From positions 1 through 64,000 of the forward strand of contig JAURVB010013497.1 in the NCBI GenBank assembly GCA_033002965.1: 64,000 bases of DNA, given 5' to 3'. Positions 1 to 12,200 of the stretch are shown here, piece by piece (position 1 is the first letter of the stretch; every line of letters starts with the position of its first letter). The translations under genes and the position numbers were made by a program. The notes under the pieces were generated by a model, which made no database searches, was not told the origin of the DNA, and saw only the letters and a list, made by a program, of their open reading frames with translations. This stretch comes from Piper betle (taxonomy: Eukaryota > Streptophyta > Magnoliopsida > Piperales > Piperaceae).

Positions 1-30
1 TGAAGTCCTCATTAAATTGAAGTGCAGCTG

Positions 31-69
31 GGAAGAAGAAGAAGGAGGAGGAGGAGGAGATCAAGAAGA
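31..69 (+). repeat. GAA/GGA-rich purine tract in the NLR 5' leader
   Basis: This is a run of GAA then GGA triplets just upstream of the NLR start codon. Read in frame it would add an arginine-rich stretch before the family-typical MAETAV start, which is why I treat it as untranslated leader. GA-rich 5' leaders are common in plant genes; any regulatory role here is inference. Confidence 0.6.
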
Positions 70-117
70 GCAGCAGCTTTGTCTAGTAATATAGGCAGAG
101 GCCGAGGAGATCGATTG

Positions 118-2866
118 ATGGCGGAGACGGCAGTTAACATAGCGATACAGCAGTTGGCGACGCTGCTCATCCAAGAGGCGAATCGACTGGGCGGTGCCAA
201 GGAAGGGGTGGCGTCCATCCAACGCGACCTGGAGATGATCCGGGCATTCCTCAAAGATGCGGACCAGCAACAGCACACCAATGAGGGGATCAAGGTGTGG
301 GTGAAGCAGGTCAGGGAGGCCGCCTACTCCATCGAAAACGCACTCGACCTCTATTTCTACCGCATGGGCAGGCCCAACGGCCCCGGCCTAGCCGGCCTTC
401 TCCGCAACTCCACTCGCTTCTTTCGCCGCCTGCTTGCCCGCCACTGGATCGCCGGCCAGGTCGACGACCTCCTCTCCCAGCTCAGCGCCATCTACACTCG
501 GAAGAACAGCTTCAAACTCGACGAGGTCGCCCCCCGCGTTGCCGCCGACCTGGACCACGTCCCTCGGCTGGCAGCGCTCTTCGTCGAGGAGTCGCAGATC
601 GTCGGCATCGAGAAGCCGAGGGAGGAGCTCATCGGCCACCTGCAGGCGAAGCAGTGGACGTACGCAGTGCTGTCGGTGGCCGGCATGGGCGGGCTCGGCA
701 AGACCACTCTGGCGCGCAAGGTGTACGAGGATGATAGAGTGAAGAATCACTTCGCTTGCCGCGCTTGGGTCACCGTTTCGCAGACGTTCGTCCCCGAGGA
801 GATCCTCCGAAGCATGATCAAGCAGCTCGAGGTGACGACCGGCGCCGACGATGATGTGCGTACCATGCCTTACATCCGACTCGTCGAAAAGCTGAGAGGC
901 CATCTCCGTTAAAAATTGCTACCTGGTTGTCCTCGACGATATCTGGACCACGGATGCATGGGAAGTGATTCAGTGTGCGCTGCCGGAGAACGAAGCCGGC
1001 AGCAGGATCATGGTCACCACCCGTTTCGCCAATGTTGCAGGCTACTGCTCCAAGAGCGAGAAGCGCGTCCACATGTTAAAGTCGCTGCCTAGGAGAGAGG
1101 CTTCGGACTTGTTTTGCCGAAAGGTGTTCGGAGCCGACCACGACCAAATTACTCCAGGCGCTGCAGCCCATGCCTGCCCTCCCGAGCTGGATGAGGCGGC
1201 CGGCAAGATCCTTGACTTCTGCGGCGGGCTGCCTCTCGCCATTGTTGCCATTGGCGGCCTCCTGTCCACCAAGCGAAGGTCCCCAAATGAGTGGGAGACG
1301 GTGCTCCGCTCCATCGGGTCGGAGCTGGAGACCAACGACACCCTTCAGAGGATGAAGAAGATCCTGTGGCTGAGCTACGACGATCTCCCCCACCATTTGA
1401 AGCCCTGCTTCTTATACTTCGGCGTCTTCCCGGAAGACTACTCGGTGAAGCGGTCTAAGGTGAGCCGACTCTGGATAGCTGAAGGATTTGTGAAGCCCAC
1501 ACCCAACAAGAGCCTCGACAAGATTTCGGAGGATTACTTGCAAGAGCTGGTCCAGAGAAGCTTGGTGCAAGCCTCGACGGTGGACTACTTGGGGAGGGTG
1601 CAGAGGTGCCGAGTTCACGACCTCATGTACGAGTTGATCCTCTCCAAGTCCAAAGAGCAGAACTTCCACTTCGTCGCTCCTAGCGCCGCCGGTACTGGTG
1701 AGTCGACCTCCGAGCTCCCGGATAATGTCCGGCGATTCGTCGCTAACGCTGGGCAGAGTCTGCAGGCTGGGCCGCCCTCTCCCTCCGATCTCCGTTCTCT
1801 GTTGTGGCTAGGAGCAAGCGGGGTTCCCCAGGTTTCCACTTTCAAGTCTCTCAAGGTGCTGCACCTCAAGGGCACTCGGTTGGACTCGTTTCCTAGCGAG
1901 ATCTTGGATTTGTTCCACCTCCGTTACTTGCATATGAGGAAGACTAACATCCGCAGCCTACCGGAGGCCATTGGCAGGCTTCGGAATCTGCAGACCCTGG
2001 ACATGAAATGGACTCCAATCGCATCACTCCCACAGGGCATTCTGAAGCTCAAGAACTTGCGCCACATTCTGATGTATGAGACGATCTATTATGGGGTGAA
2101 CATGCCGGAGAAGTTTGGAAGCTTGACATCGTTGGAGAAGCTGGCACACGTGAACATCACCGGGGGAGCTAGCCAGATTGAGGAACTAAGTAAGCTGACC
2201 CAGTTGAGGAGGCTGGCTATCATGAAAGTCAGCCCGGATGATGGAGGGGCATTGTGCGCAGCGATCAAGAACATGAGCTTCCTCCAATCTTTGTACTTAT
2301 ACCCAGGGGAGGACGACGAAGTCCTTGCCATTGACAAGCTGTCCGTCAACTCCCCGTTTTTGAGGAGCATAAACCTGAGAGGGAAACTCAACGCCTTGCC
2401 CGAGTTCATCTTGTCGCTCCACTGCCTTGAAAAGCTCAGATTGAATTGTTGCAAATTGCAAACTGACCTTTTCATGTCTCTCCAGTACTTGCCAAGCTTG
2501 GTGGAGCTGTATCTGCACAACGAAGCTTATGAAGGTGAAGGACTACGCACCGAGAGCGGAGGATTCAGGAAGCTCAAGAAACTATACGTTCAGAACATTC
2601 CTTTGCTGCGGCGTGTGGTGATAGCAGAAGGAGCCATGCCCAACCTAGACTATCTGGAGTTCTTCAAGTGTGCGAGTCTGGAAAGGGTCCCCGCCGGGAT
2701 TGAAAATTTGAAGACCCTCAAGGAGCTGTTCCTCGGGTTTGTTCCACACGAGTGCGTGAAGAAAGTGAGGCAGGCCGGCGGCGAAGACTGGGATAGAGTC
2801 AAGCACATCCCACTGGTGAAAGAGGTGTACGAAGAGAACGGAAAGCTTTACCGGCGAGATCCTTGA
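118..2866 (+). CDS. CC-NB-ARC-LRR disease resistance protein (RPM1-like NLR), reading frame broken once
   Basis: This is an intracellular immune receptor of the coiled-coil class, with no intron visible. The start at 118 is chosen because it gives the family-typical MAETAV opening. The Rx-type coiled coil spans about residues 1-150 and has an EDVID-like SIENALD. The P-loop GMGGLGKTT is at about 189-197, RNBS-A is FACRAWVTVSQTF, and kinase-2 LVVLDDIW is at 923-946. RNBS-B is GSRIMVTTR, followed by GLPLAIVAIGG and CFLYFGVFPEDY. The MHD site reads VHD (RVHDLMYEL). Leucine-rich repeats fill the C-terminal third. The first frame stops at 910-912 (taa) and the second frame resumes at once, so one surplus base near 909-910 explains the break. 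Without it the protein is about 915 residues, normal for the family. It is either a true pseudogene or a sequence error. The 3' end faces the lectin kinase gene. Confidence 0.93.
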
Positions 2867-3016
2867 ATATTCGTGTCCGTTTCCAGCAATTTTCTCCGAT
2901 CTTTCGGCCCTTCTCTTCCTTCATTTACTTGTACCTTACATTTTCCACTTACTTGATGTTACCCCAATATTCGCTTCCATTCGGAGGTTGTCATTTCGCC
3001 CATTCTTCTTCATTTC

Positions 3017-3022
3017 AATAAA
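3017..3022 (+). promoter_or_regulatory. Probable polyadenylation signal of the NLR gene
   Basis: A canonical AATAAA lies about 150 bases after the NLR stop codon, in AT-rich sequence and before the convergent neighbour. Position and motif fit a near-upstream element; there is no transcript evidence. Confidence 0.5.
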
Positions 3023-3363
3023 GATTGATTGTACTTGTATTTGATGCATGATTGTCAGCAAGATGTTAAGCAATTTGATTGGATGCTTCACTCATGTTCT
3101 CAAATCTTTAGTTTTGCAGGACGTTACAAGACATATTAAGCCTCTAGATGATCACCGATGGAATACAAAACTAAGTAGAATATACAAATCCTAAAAGATA
3201 AGTTCTAACTAAAATGACCTTCCTCACCCGTCCATCAAAATCTGAATACTAGGTGCCATGTTTATTATTGCTCATCTCACACACAAGTCCTACAGAAACA
3301 TAATACAGAAAGTAGTTAGCAAATGGTGACGTGTGTTTTACATATTGATTTGCCATCCTCATT

Positions 3364-6300
3364 TTAGCGAATAGAAGGCATCTGAATCCAAAGACTGGCA
3401 GGTGACATCCGGGAAGTAGAAGTTGAGCTGCTACCACTCGTCTGCTCGGAAGTACTTCTCATCCCTATTTGCTGCAACTGATGAACAACATGAGACATCC
3501 TAGGTCGGACAGAAGGCACATGCTGCGTGCAAGCGTATACAAGGTCCGACAATCTTTTGTGCAATTCCAACATCGGGTATGTCATTGATAAGTGGATCTA
3601 GAAGCTCCAAATACTGGTGAGACTGGACCAAAGGGGTTGCCCACTCAAATATACTCTGACATCCAACAGACTCAACTGAGCGAGCCAGCCTGTGTCCACT
3701 AACGATTTCCAGGAGTAGCACGCCAAAGCTGTACACATCACTCTTTGTTGTGAGTTCATTTCTGTAGACAAACTCCGGTGCTAGATATCCATGATTCCCA
3801 GCCATCACTGTCCGTTCATGCATGACTTCCCAAGGCACAAACTTTGACAGCCCCACACCCATGAGATGGGCTCCAAACTCTTCATCAAGAAGAACATTGT
3901 TAGCACGTATATCCCTATGCACCACCTGTGGCTTAACTTTATCATGCAGAAAGCTGTTCAATGCAAACAAATTTCTAGTCAAAACAAGATAAGAAATGCG
4001 GAGAATGAACATAAAATAGATGTACCCTACTAGCTAGAATGGTGTTAGTGATAATTTTTTGTCATACATCAAGATTTTGTTCAGTAGGAATCCCCTTAAT
4101 TAACACTCGTTGATCTCATTATATTACTCGACTTAAATTGTCTAGATAGAAGGCACAGGTCTGAGCATAAGATTCTCAAAACTATCTCTACATCAGTCAT
4201 CAACATCAGCGATGATACGTTTAGTTGAATCTTAAGTACTGGTGCAGGATCCAACAGAAAATTTTTCTCAACAAAAAGATGATGAAAATAGAAAATCAGT
4301 GTAAAAGAAGAAACAAAAATTATGGAAATTGCTAGTTTCAATAGATGTCAAAGAAGAATGGCAATTATGATAATTGCTAAGCTCAATGAGATAAAACAAA
4401 GAGCAATAAACAAAGTATTAAACCAAAAACAATTTCTATTACAGTACTCACGCAATTCCTTGGGCAAGTGTTATGGCCACTCTCATTCTCATTTCCCAAT
4501 CCAAGCTCCTGCCACCTCTGGGTATGTGATGAAGCCACTTATCCAATGGCCCATTGGCAACAAACTCATAGATGATATAACGATCACCATGATAGAAGCA
4601 GCATCCCTTTATAGCTACCAGATTGGGATGGTGAAGTCTTGCAACTCTTCCAATTTCAGAAAAGAATTCCTTTTTCCTCTGAAAACTAGATCTTTTAAGT
4701 CTCTTCACTACAACCTTTGAACCGTCAGGCAGAACACCACTATAAGTTCCTCCTGTTTTGGCATTACCAACAAGTCGGTTCCCCTCACTAAAATTTTTCG
4801 TTATCAATCTCAGCTCTTCGTTCGAAAAAATTTTCCACGAAGGAGTGACTAATGCAACTGCTGATGGATTAGATGCTCTCCTGGATTTCTTCTTTTTTGT
4901 TGCGTCTGTATAGAAGTAACCAAAGTACAAATGCCATGGTTGTACAAAGAATCACCCCGCTGACAACAGCTAGGATGATGAAATATTCTTTGTGGCAGTT
5001 TTTTTATAACACTTGCCATCTGTTAAGAAAAAACATTATATCACAAAATCTAATTGTATAACTGTTTCACATTGTAAAAAGAATAGATGCAAAACAACTT
5101 AAAGAACATTCCATTATAAAAGATGTTAGAGCTTAAGAAAATACCTATATCAAGCATACATATGAAGGAATGTGATGTGTAGCATTTCTCACCCACAAGA
5201 CTGACAGCACCACTGGTAACTAGTGTGCATGAATTCACTGGGTTAATATGGTGACAGGAAGGACTGGAGCAATTGACTTGGAATGGTGCTCCAGGAAAGA
5301 TTGATTCATTCCAACGGGTGATGTTATCAGACCATTTCCAGCCAAAGCCATCGGAAGAGTTAAAACCTCTTCCTCCAACCCAACATCCACCATTACCGTC
5401 GATGCAGAGATTCTGAAAACCAGTTAAGTCCTCAATAGATGTCAAGGCAGCCAAATGAGCATTATATTGTTTGCATGAGCTCTCAGATGCATCCCAAGAC
5501 AACGGGTGCCTAATATATCCAAAGCATTTATTCTTATCTGGGTGCAATGTCCATCCAGCTGGGCACAATGCTGTCGAATAAAACAAAGCAGTAATTTTTG
5601 CATGATAAGGGATTAAAGATGCTTTTAGAGACGAGGAAGAAGCACATAATTATGCCTAAACGTATATGTAAAATTATGTTTGAGCTCAGATATTATGCAC
5701 GATTATGGCATTTCAAACAAACATCTAGAGACAAGAGGAGCACAGACAATGTCTAAGTGTATATGTAAAATTATTTTTGATATCTTATAACTCTGACGTT
5801 GTGCATGATTAAATATAGCATTTCAAACCTAGAGAAAAAGAAAGAAAGAATTAACTTAACTAAACAGAGAACTCCATGGAGCCCCAATAATCAAAGTTAA
5901 ATGCGACGAACTAAAAGCAGTCGAATCACATCTTATTATCAGGTCAAAATCAAAATCTAAATGACTTAGAAGAGGGAAGGGAAAAGTAAAGATAATTTGG
6001 ATCTAGAAGGATTAGTTATTTCAAAATAACCTACCCAAAATGGCTTCTGACGAGGGAAAAAATATGGAAATAAGGGTATAACAAACGAAAGCAAGCCCCA
6101 CTCCAAAAGGCTTGAAAAAATCTATGAATAGTACTCTTATAAGTTTATTAGTGGATTGTTCTTTTCTGGTTCAAGCATTCAATTGTAGCCATGTGAATGA
6201 CATGAAAAAGGCGCTGAGATTCATCTTTTGGCTTTAGTAGACATGATCAGGCTGGCTTACGAAGAACATCAGGTAAATGTGTTTTGGAAACGGAGAATTT

Positions 6301-6763
6301 ATAACTTAAATGCTGCTGTGCGCAGATTTTATCAATTTTGTACCTTTACCTCTTTCTGATGCATCTCTTTTTGTACATGTGAATTAATCTGCCTTTACTT
6401 TTGGGGGGGGGAACTACCACCCCAAAAGGAAACAAAAGACTATCATATATTACATAAATCCTTTATCACTATGGTACAGATTATTATGATTAATTAGGAT
6501 GACCGATTGCTGCGCCTACACGGATACTGAGGGAGGAGGATATCCCAAACAATCAGAATGCAAAATTGGAAGAATTTATGGGAAATGGGCTCAAATGAGT
6601 GCAAAATTGGAAGAATTTACGGAAAATGGGAGGAATATAGATAAGATAGGCACAGATAGAGAGAGGAGGGAGAGGAGAGTCGGAATATACCAGTAAGAGG
6701 CGGCACAAGAGAGGCGAGGAAGAAGCAGACGCAGAAGAAGAGCAGATTGCTTCGAGGATCCAT
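3364..6763 (-). CDS. C-type lectin receptor-like kinase (At1g52310 type), four exons, three frame breaks
   Basis: This is a membrane receptor with an extracellular C-type lectin domain and a cytoplasmic kinase-like domain. Exons are 6763-6691 (signal peptide, starts MDPRSN, hydrophobic core LLFFCVCFFLASLV), 5570-5145 (lectin, with CWVGGRG and WKWSD), 5019-4452 (membrane helix plus N-lobe) and 3953-3364 (C-lobe). Splice sites and phases agree. The membrane helix lies around 4920-5000 and the kinase has VVHRDIRANN. The DFG site reads MGVG, so it is probably a pseudokinase, as I recall for the Arabidopsis relative. Three breaks occur: a T7 run at 4999-5005 (wrong length), a T6 run at 4893-4898 (one surplus base) and CC at 3546-3547 (one surplus base). 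Corrected length is about 551 residues, close to the roughly 552 I recall for At1g52310. The indels are sequence errors or decay. Confidence 0.9.
6398..6428. repeat. Short perfect inverted repeat with a G9 run
   Basis: CTTTTGGGG at 6398-6406 is perfectly complementary to CCCCAAAAG at 6420-6428 with a 13-base loop. It lies in intron 1 of the lectin kinase gene and contains a nine-G homopolymer. It could be the remnant terminus of a small element; no function is visible. Confidence 0.45.
6559..6630. repeat. 41-bp imperfect tandem duplication
   Basis: TGCAAAATTGGAAGAATTTA starts at 6559 and recurs nearly identically at 6600, a period of 41. It sits at the 5' end of intron 1 of the lectin kinase gene. 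Confidence 0.55.
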
Positions 6764-6989
6764 CACCACCAGCTCCAACGCTGGAATGCCACTGATCTAC
6801 TCGCAGCTAAGTGAAAGTGGTGAGAGTGTGCTCAAAGATGAAAGCTTTTGGGATTGGGATGAGAAGAAGAAGGAGCTAAGAGAGTGTTTAGGCTTTAGAC
6901 ATATTAGAGGAGGGCAGTTGGTTGGAGGAATTCAAGTCCCCACCACCCCCTTGTTGAATTCACGTCTCCTTCAATGGGGGAGGGAAGGG

Positions 6990-7425
6990 ATGGCCATTAA
7001 TGGCGGCTTCGGGGTCGTTGCGTTGGTGCCGTCTCTGTTGGGCTGCCCAAGTTCAGCTGACGTCCACGCCGCGTCCCTGTGAACGCTTTGACGGACATCA
7101 AAATACTCCTCGTAGTTCTCTAGCAGCTTCCCGCGGATGCTCTTAGCCACGACGAGGATATCACAAGCATGGCGAATGTGGGCATTGGCGAGGAGCAGGG
7201 CCAGGTGCTCTCGCTGGTTCCGAATGTTGTCCCTCTGAAATCCGAAGTAGGAACCAAGAAAGTTCAGAACATCAGAATTCTCAACGTGGACTGCTGCGGC
7301 CTGCCACTGGAGGCCGTTGGCGTCACGGATGGTGGCCATGGCAGTATGGATGGAGGGTTGGCCCGCACAGACATCCTCACTATCGAGTTGCATGATGTTG
7401 AAAGCTTCCTCTCTGCCATCTTGGC
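6990..7425 (-). pseudogene. Callose synthase (GSL/CalS, FKS1-like N-terminal region) fragment
   Basis: On the minus strand the frame contains FGFQRDNIRNQREHLA followed by LLLANAHIR. This resembles the block just before the FKS1-like domain of plant callose synthases, closest in my memory to the GSL1/GSL5 type. Upstream residues (PSIHTAMATIRDANGLQW) fit the same region. A stop codon interrupts the frame at about 7435, and the match fades after about 110 residues with nothing else of a 1,700-2,000-residue enzyme nearby. I read it as a relic. It lies just upstream of exon 1 of the lectin kinase, so its sequence may now be part of that gene's promoter. Confidence 0.6.
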
Positions 7426-7480
7426 CGAGAGAATCCTGCTACTGGCGCTGCTGCACCTGCGGAATGCTCATGATTGATTG

Positions 7481-7906
7481 AGCTGGTGATGAATGGTTCT
7501 TCCTCCACGGATGCAGGTAGCTCAATTTCCTGCTTGATATCACTATACAATTTGATCTGTACCTGTTAGATTTATTTAATCTTTGTTGTTGATGCAAGCT
7601 ACCATCAATATATAACTACAAATGAAGCTTCATGGTTACTATCTTCGGTGGGTGTGACCCCTTCAGAAGGAGAAGCAAGAAACCACTAGGAGACTTCATT
7701 CTTTGTCTTACTCTTATTTTTTTGTCGTGTGTCTTATCAAGACAATGAACGGGTGAAGACTATTGGCTTTGTAGCCAGTTTAGCGTTTAAGCCCAGTTGT
7801 TTCACATTAATATCGTGACGTGTCCCAAAACAAGCTGGTATTATCTGCCATCTTTGGAGTAAATTTTTTTTTTTTGTTTCCCGGTGGTCCTTTTTATTTT
7901 CCTTCG

Positions 7907-7966
<60 letters not shown>

Positions 7967-8455
7967 CTAAGATAACTTAATAACTTGAGCCATGACAAAG
8001 ATTAGTTTTGGCCAGATCAATCTTTTAAAAAAAATTGGGGGAACGGTGCTGAGCCGAATATGGCCCCGGTAGCCAGAACAACTAAAGACAATTTAATAAA
8101 AATTTTATTTTGTCAACGACGGATCCGGTCGTTAGTGGCAAGATCCAACTAGGGCAACCAGATTTGGCCACCCCTTGGTGGGGAAATTTTTTACTGACGG
8201 TGCCCATTCAGACCATTGGGGTTTGAGTCTGACCAGTATGGCCAAATTTGGTTGACTTGCGGTCATGCACGACCAGATCGGCCAGAGACAATGGTGGTTG
8301 TCGGGAAAAGGTGGGAAGTTTTTTTTTGTTTTTTGGGAGATCTAATCTGGATCATCCTACAACCTATATTAAATAGTCTTGTGATGGCCATCGTGAACAA
8401 ATTATATCTTATTAGACAATGAACATGTGTATGAAAGAAATTGGAAGCAACCTGA
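7481..8455. other. Intergenic, no gene seen
   Basis: This is AT-rich spacer with a poly-T run near 7867-7875 and the (TA)n tract listed separately. The short open frames here have no recognisable domain or conserved motif. Confidence 0.5.
7911..7962. repeat. (TA)26 microsatellite
   Basis: Uninterrupted TA dinucleotides over about 52 bases. Such tracts are length-variable in populations and error-prone in assembly. Confidence 0.95.
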
Positions 8456-9261
8456 GTTGCAAAAATCAACTGATTTCATTTGGAATCTGCCGATTTAAAT
8501 AGGATCGAAGGGTTTCTGATTTAAAAAATTAATTAAATCGGTCTTCATGCGAATCAGTCTGTAAATTAGTCAATTCAAGCCGATTCTGGAATTAGTTCAA
8601 ATTAGTTGATTCCAGACGGCGACAATAGACGGGGCAGGGGGAGGACGGGGCAGGGGGAGGACGGGGCTGCGACGACGAGCAGCAAGCGGCGAGGGCGGCG
8701 ACTGGGTGACGGGGAGGCTGGGTAAGGGGTGGGGGGGAGAGGAGTTGCAAGGGCAGAAGGGGGGTGGCGGTGCTGGGCGACGGTGGACGACCGGACCGGT
8801 GCAGTGGACGAACAGGACCTGCGCGGTGGATGATCAGGCCGGCGTAGAAGGGGGTGTTAGTGCGGGGTGGAGCGCGGTGCGGGGGCGACGACAGCGGCGA
8901 CAGGGAAAGGAGGGTGGCAGGTGTGGAGGTGTGGGAGAGAATAAAAGAAAGAAATAAAAAAATAGTTATGGCATTCTTATAATTAAAACTTTGACTCGGA
9001 TTTAATTCGAGTCAAAATAATAATTAACTCTAAATAATTCAAAAAAATCCAAAAAATATGAAAAATACCATAAAAGATAATACATATTATAATATCAAAA
9101 TGTCATGTTTTATAATTAATAACTTACCGATTTTGACTAAGTTGAAATTTTGATACAGGGCCGATTCAACTAAACTGATTCCTAATCGATTTAAACCGAT
9201 TTGATCCAATCCAATGACTCTTTCAAAAACCAATTCCGATTTCGATTCCGATTTTTGCACC
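8456..9261. mobile_element. Dispersed non-coding element with inverted TGCAAAAATC ends
   Basis: The ends carry TGCAAAAATC (8458-8467) and its complement GATTTTTGCA (9250-9259). Subterminal sequence is full of CCGATT/AATCGG units. The middle is GC-rich (8630-8930), then AT-rich with a GACTCG motif. A related sequence in the opposite orientation is at about 55360-55860. Terminal inverted repeats plus AATCGG clusters suggest a non-autonomous DNA transposon, perhaps hAT-like. I could not find a convincing target-site duplication. The GC-rich open frames inside it look like composition artefacts. Confidence 0.55.
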
Positions 9262-12200
9262 TATAAAAGCTACCAATAAATAAGTATATCATTAAAGATG
9301 CCGCGTCTATTGGGTTCTCGTACCCTGTTAACGGACATCGAATGTAAGAAGCTAGCCGTCAGCCATGCATGAACATCATTTAGCACTAAAATTATATGAT
9401 TATTCCATCGATTACTCGAGTCGCTTGTTTGTCTCTTTGAACTCTTCAAATCCCACTTCGACTGCTGCGAACGTGTATAAGACTTCAAATCTTATTATAA
9501 TACTCGCCCTTGTATGGTCGTATTGAGCCCATTTCTTCCATGTATAAGAGGCCCCATTACTCCCCGCCCTCACAAGTCATAAAAAGGTGCCTACAGATTG
9601 GGCTTAAACTGAACAATGGGCCCCTTCAGATCTCATGTCTCCGAATGGCTCAGCCTTCGTCTTTCTCTGGTGTGATGATAATAATAATAAGTTTTCCCAT
9701 TTTAATCAAATACCAGCTTTGTTTTCAAGAATTAATTAAAAAGAGAATGTAATAGTAATGTGCAGATACGTCGGGTGTTTTGCATATTGAAGGGGGGAAG
9801 GATCCGAGCTTCCCCAACAAGGTCTTGGATGGACTTCTATTCATTCGTGGTAAGCTTTGCTTATCTATGCATCATTTTACAAATAGAGCCGGGGAAGTGA
9901 ATATATATTGTGGGAATGGGAAATGCCTAGGAACTTCTTTTAATTGGAATAGAGGTGCAGACATAAGACGAATGAAAAATGAAAGGTTCGGAAATTAGGA
10001 TCCATCCCTAGGAAGTAAATCTATGTTCTATATATAGGTATGTATGATGACAATGATGGGAAGGACGCACACCAAGCAGGCGTGGAAGTGAAGACTACTG
10101 CGTTTTCTGCTGATGATGGTGTATTGGTGTTCTGAGGGATGAATAACCGGAAGAAGAATTCGATCCTAGCCATTTTTCACGTCGTAATTTTCCCACCATG
10201 CGGCGTTACTATGCCGAACAGCTTTGTTGAAGGAAGAAACGAGGAGGCTCAAGACTCAAAAGAGTAGATGAGAAAGGCAATGGACTTGAATATATGGAAT
10301 AAGCCATTGCCTATTGGAGGTTGAATAATAAAGTTTCTCAGATGTGTAGTCTAGATTCGGTAAAAGGCACGTTGGCTTGCCTCTCATATAGGAGAAAGGA
10401 ATTGAAATGGAAGTGAGCTGGGCAGGTTCAAAAGAACAGCGCCGATCAAGGAAAATCTGAGGACATGTCAAGAGATGAGGTAAAGGAAAAAACGAAATTA
10501 TAAAACTGAGGAAAAACGATCCATGCACAAACATCGGTACACTTGTAGTTCTGAGTAAGTTGACATTTTGTTGCTATGATTGAGCTTTTTTTTCCCCGAA
10601 AATATGCACAAATAAATAATTGAGCTATTTTTTCTCAGGCAAACAAAGTATCGTAATTGAGCCACATAAATATTAAAAAAAGGAGCAAATCTGTTATAGC
10701 GCGCAGGCTATCTTGGGTAAGGGAATAATGAGATAGAAAATCAGGAAGGTCTAAGATTCTTTAATGTCGAATTAAGCAATCAGATGGATGCCCATCTTTG
10801 TGAAACAAGCAATGGCAAGCGAATAGCTTTGTGTAGAAAAATTATGGGAAATTAGTAAATAGACATCAGCCACTTCATGGAAGATAAAACTATTTGGCTA
10901 TAGCCTGATACAGTGGGATCAAGCGATATCGCAACTTGCAAAATAGGAAAAAGTAGACCAATCATGCAGGGACTCCTGGGAGTAGATATGTGGTAAAATT
11001 ATGCCCCACGGTTGCACTATGGTCCCCTTTTTCCTGCTCGTTTGAAATGTGTAACTTCCTTCCTACTTCAGATGTCAGTTATGACACTTGAATAAATAAA
11101 TAATAAATAATAATCTTCTTTCATTTTCAACATAATAAATAATAATCTTGGACAGACGAATCTACATCTACATATGGCAGAATGAGCAAAAATTAATGTT
11201 CACAATTAAGATCTCATTTCTAGCCTGCTTTAAAGCTTCACCAAATTGTGGCACTCTTTCCATAAATTCTATGGGTACAGATTCCTCATGGACCTCCAAC
11301 AGCAAGCAGCCCATACATACACAGACGATTAACTGCCATCTCCCACTCTCCATTTCCTAATTTGTGAAGGAAGAAGTGGGGGTAGGTGAGAACAAAGATA
11401 TCCCTCTACATAATGCATGCACGTATCTTCTCAATCCTCCTGCCAAGTCGGCCGTGTCCCATGGCCATTGACGGCCACCCCAAGCCCGGTAGCAGATCAC
11501 AACAATGACATCAATAATGGCGACAGGCTTACCGCAGGACAAAGCTGCCCTGTGCTTACCCTCGTCCATGGCCTTCAACCACTCTCCTAATTACAAGGCC
11601 TCGGCTTTCTACCAGACACATCCGGACAAGGGAATCTAAGTGGGATTGACATTGTCTTGAAACTCGAGCGCGGTAAAACCCCCTGACAAGTTAGTTTACA
11701 CCATTTTTAATCCCTGCAAATGCTAATGGCGAAGCCTTCAAGTCTTCTTCTATATTTTATTGCATACCCACAAGGCCACAACACCGCACACAAGAGCATT
11801 TACCTTCCATTGACTTTACTATTTTTCCACCGGGGTTGAGCAGCGGCTTGCGGTAACTAGTAACTACTGTAACCAGTGGGCATTCATCTACCCTTCTCTC
11901 CCATCAGCCGTCACATGATAAAAGATAGAAAACCTGTCACTATGACTATGTCGGACAAGGAAACTAAATTGAAAAAGAATCCTCCCCACCAAAGCCAGGT
12001 CAACTTGGGGTTGATTGCATCCAGGCCCACAAGCAGAGGAGGACAAAACTTGCACACAGAGAGGGGCAGCATTACACAGATCGAGGCTTGGTGACGGAGG
12101 GGAGGGTGAGGAATTGAATTGGCGCTACAGGTTTGTTGTTAGCTTTGCTTGTCATGATTCTGTGACGAAGCCTCTTTTAGGGAATTTGAAGGTAAGGAAA

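Noticed and set aside
8706..8957. Gly/Arg-rich open frame
   Set aside because: It lies inside the inverted-end dispersed element and has no domain; composition artefact.
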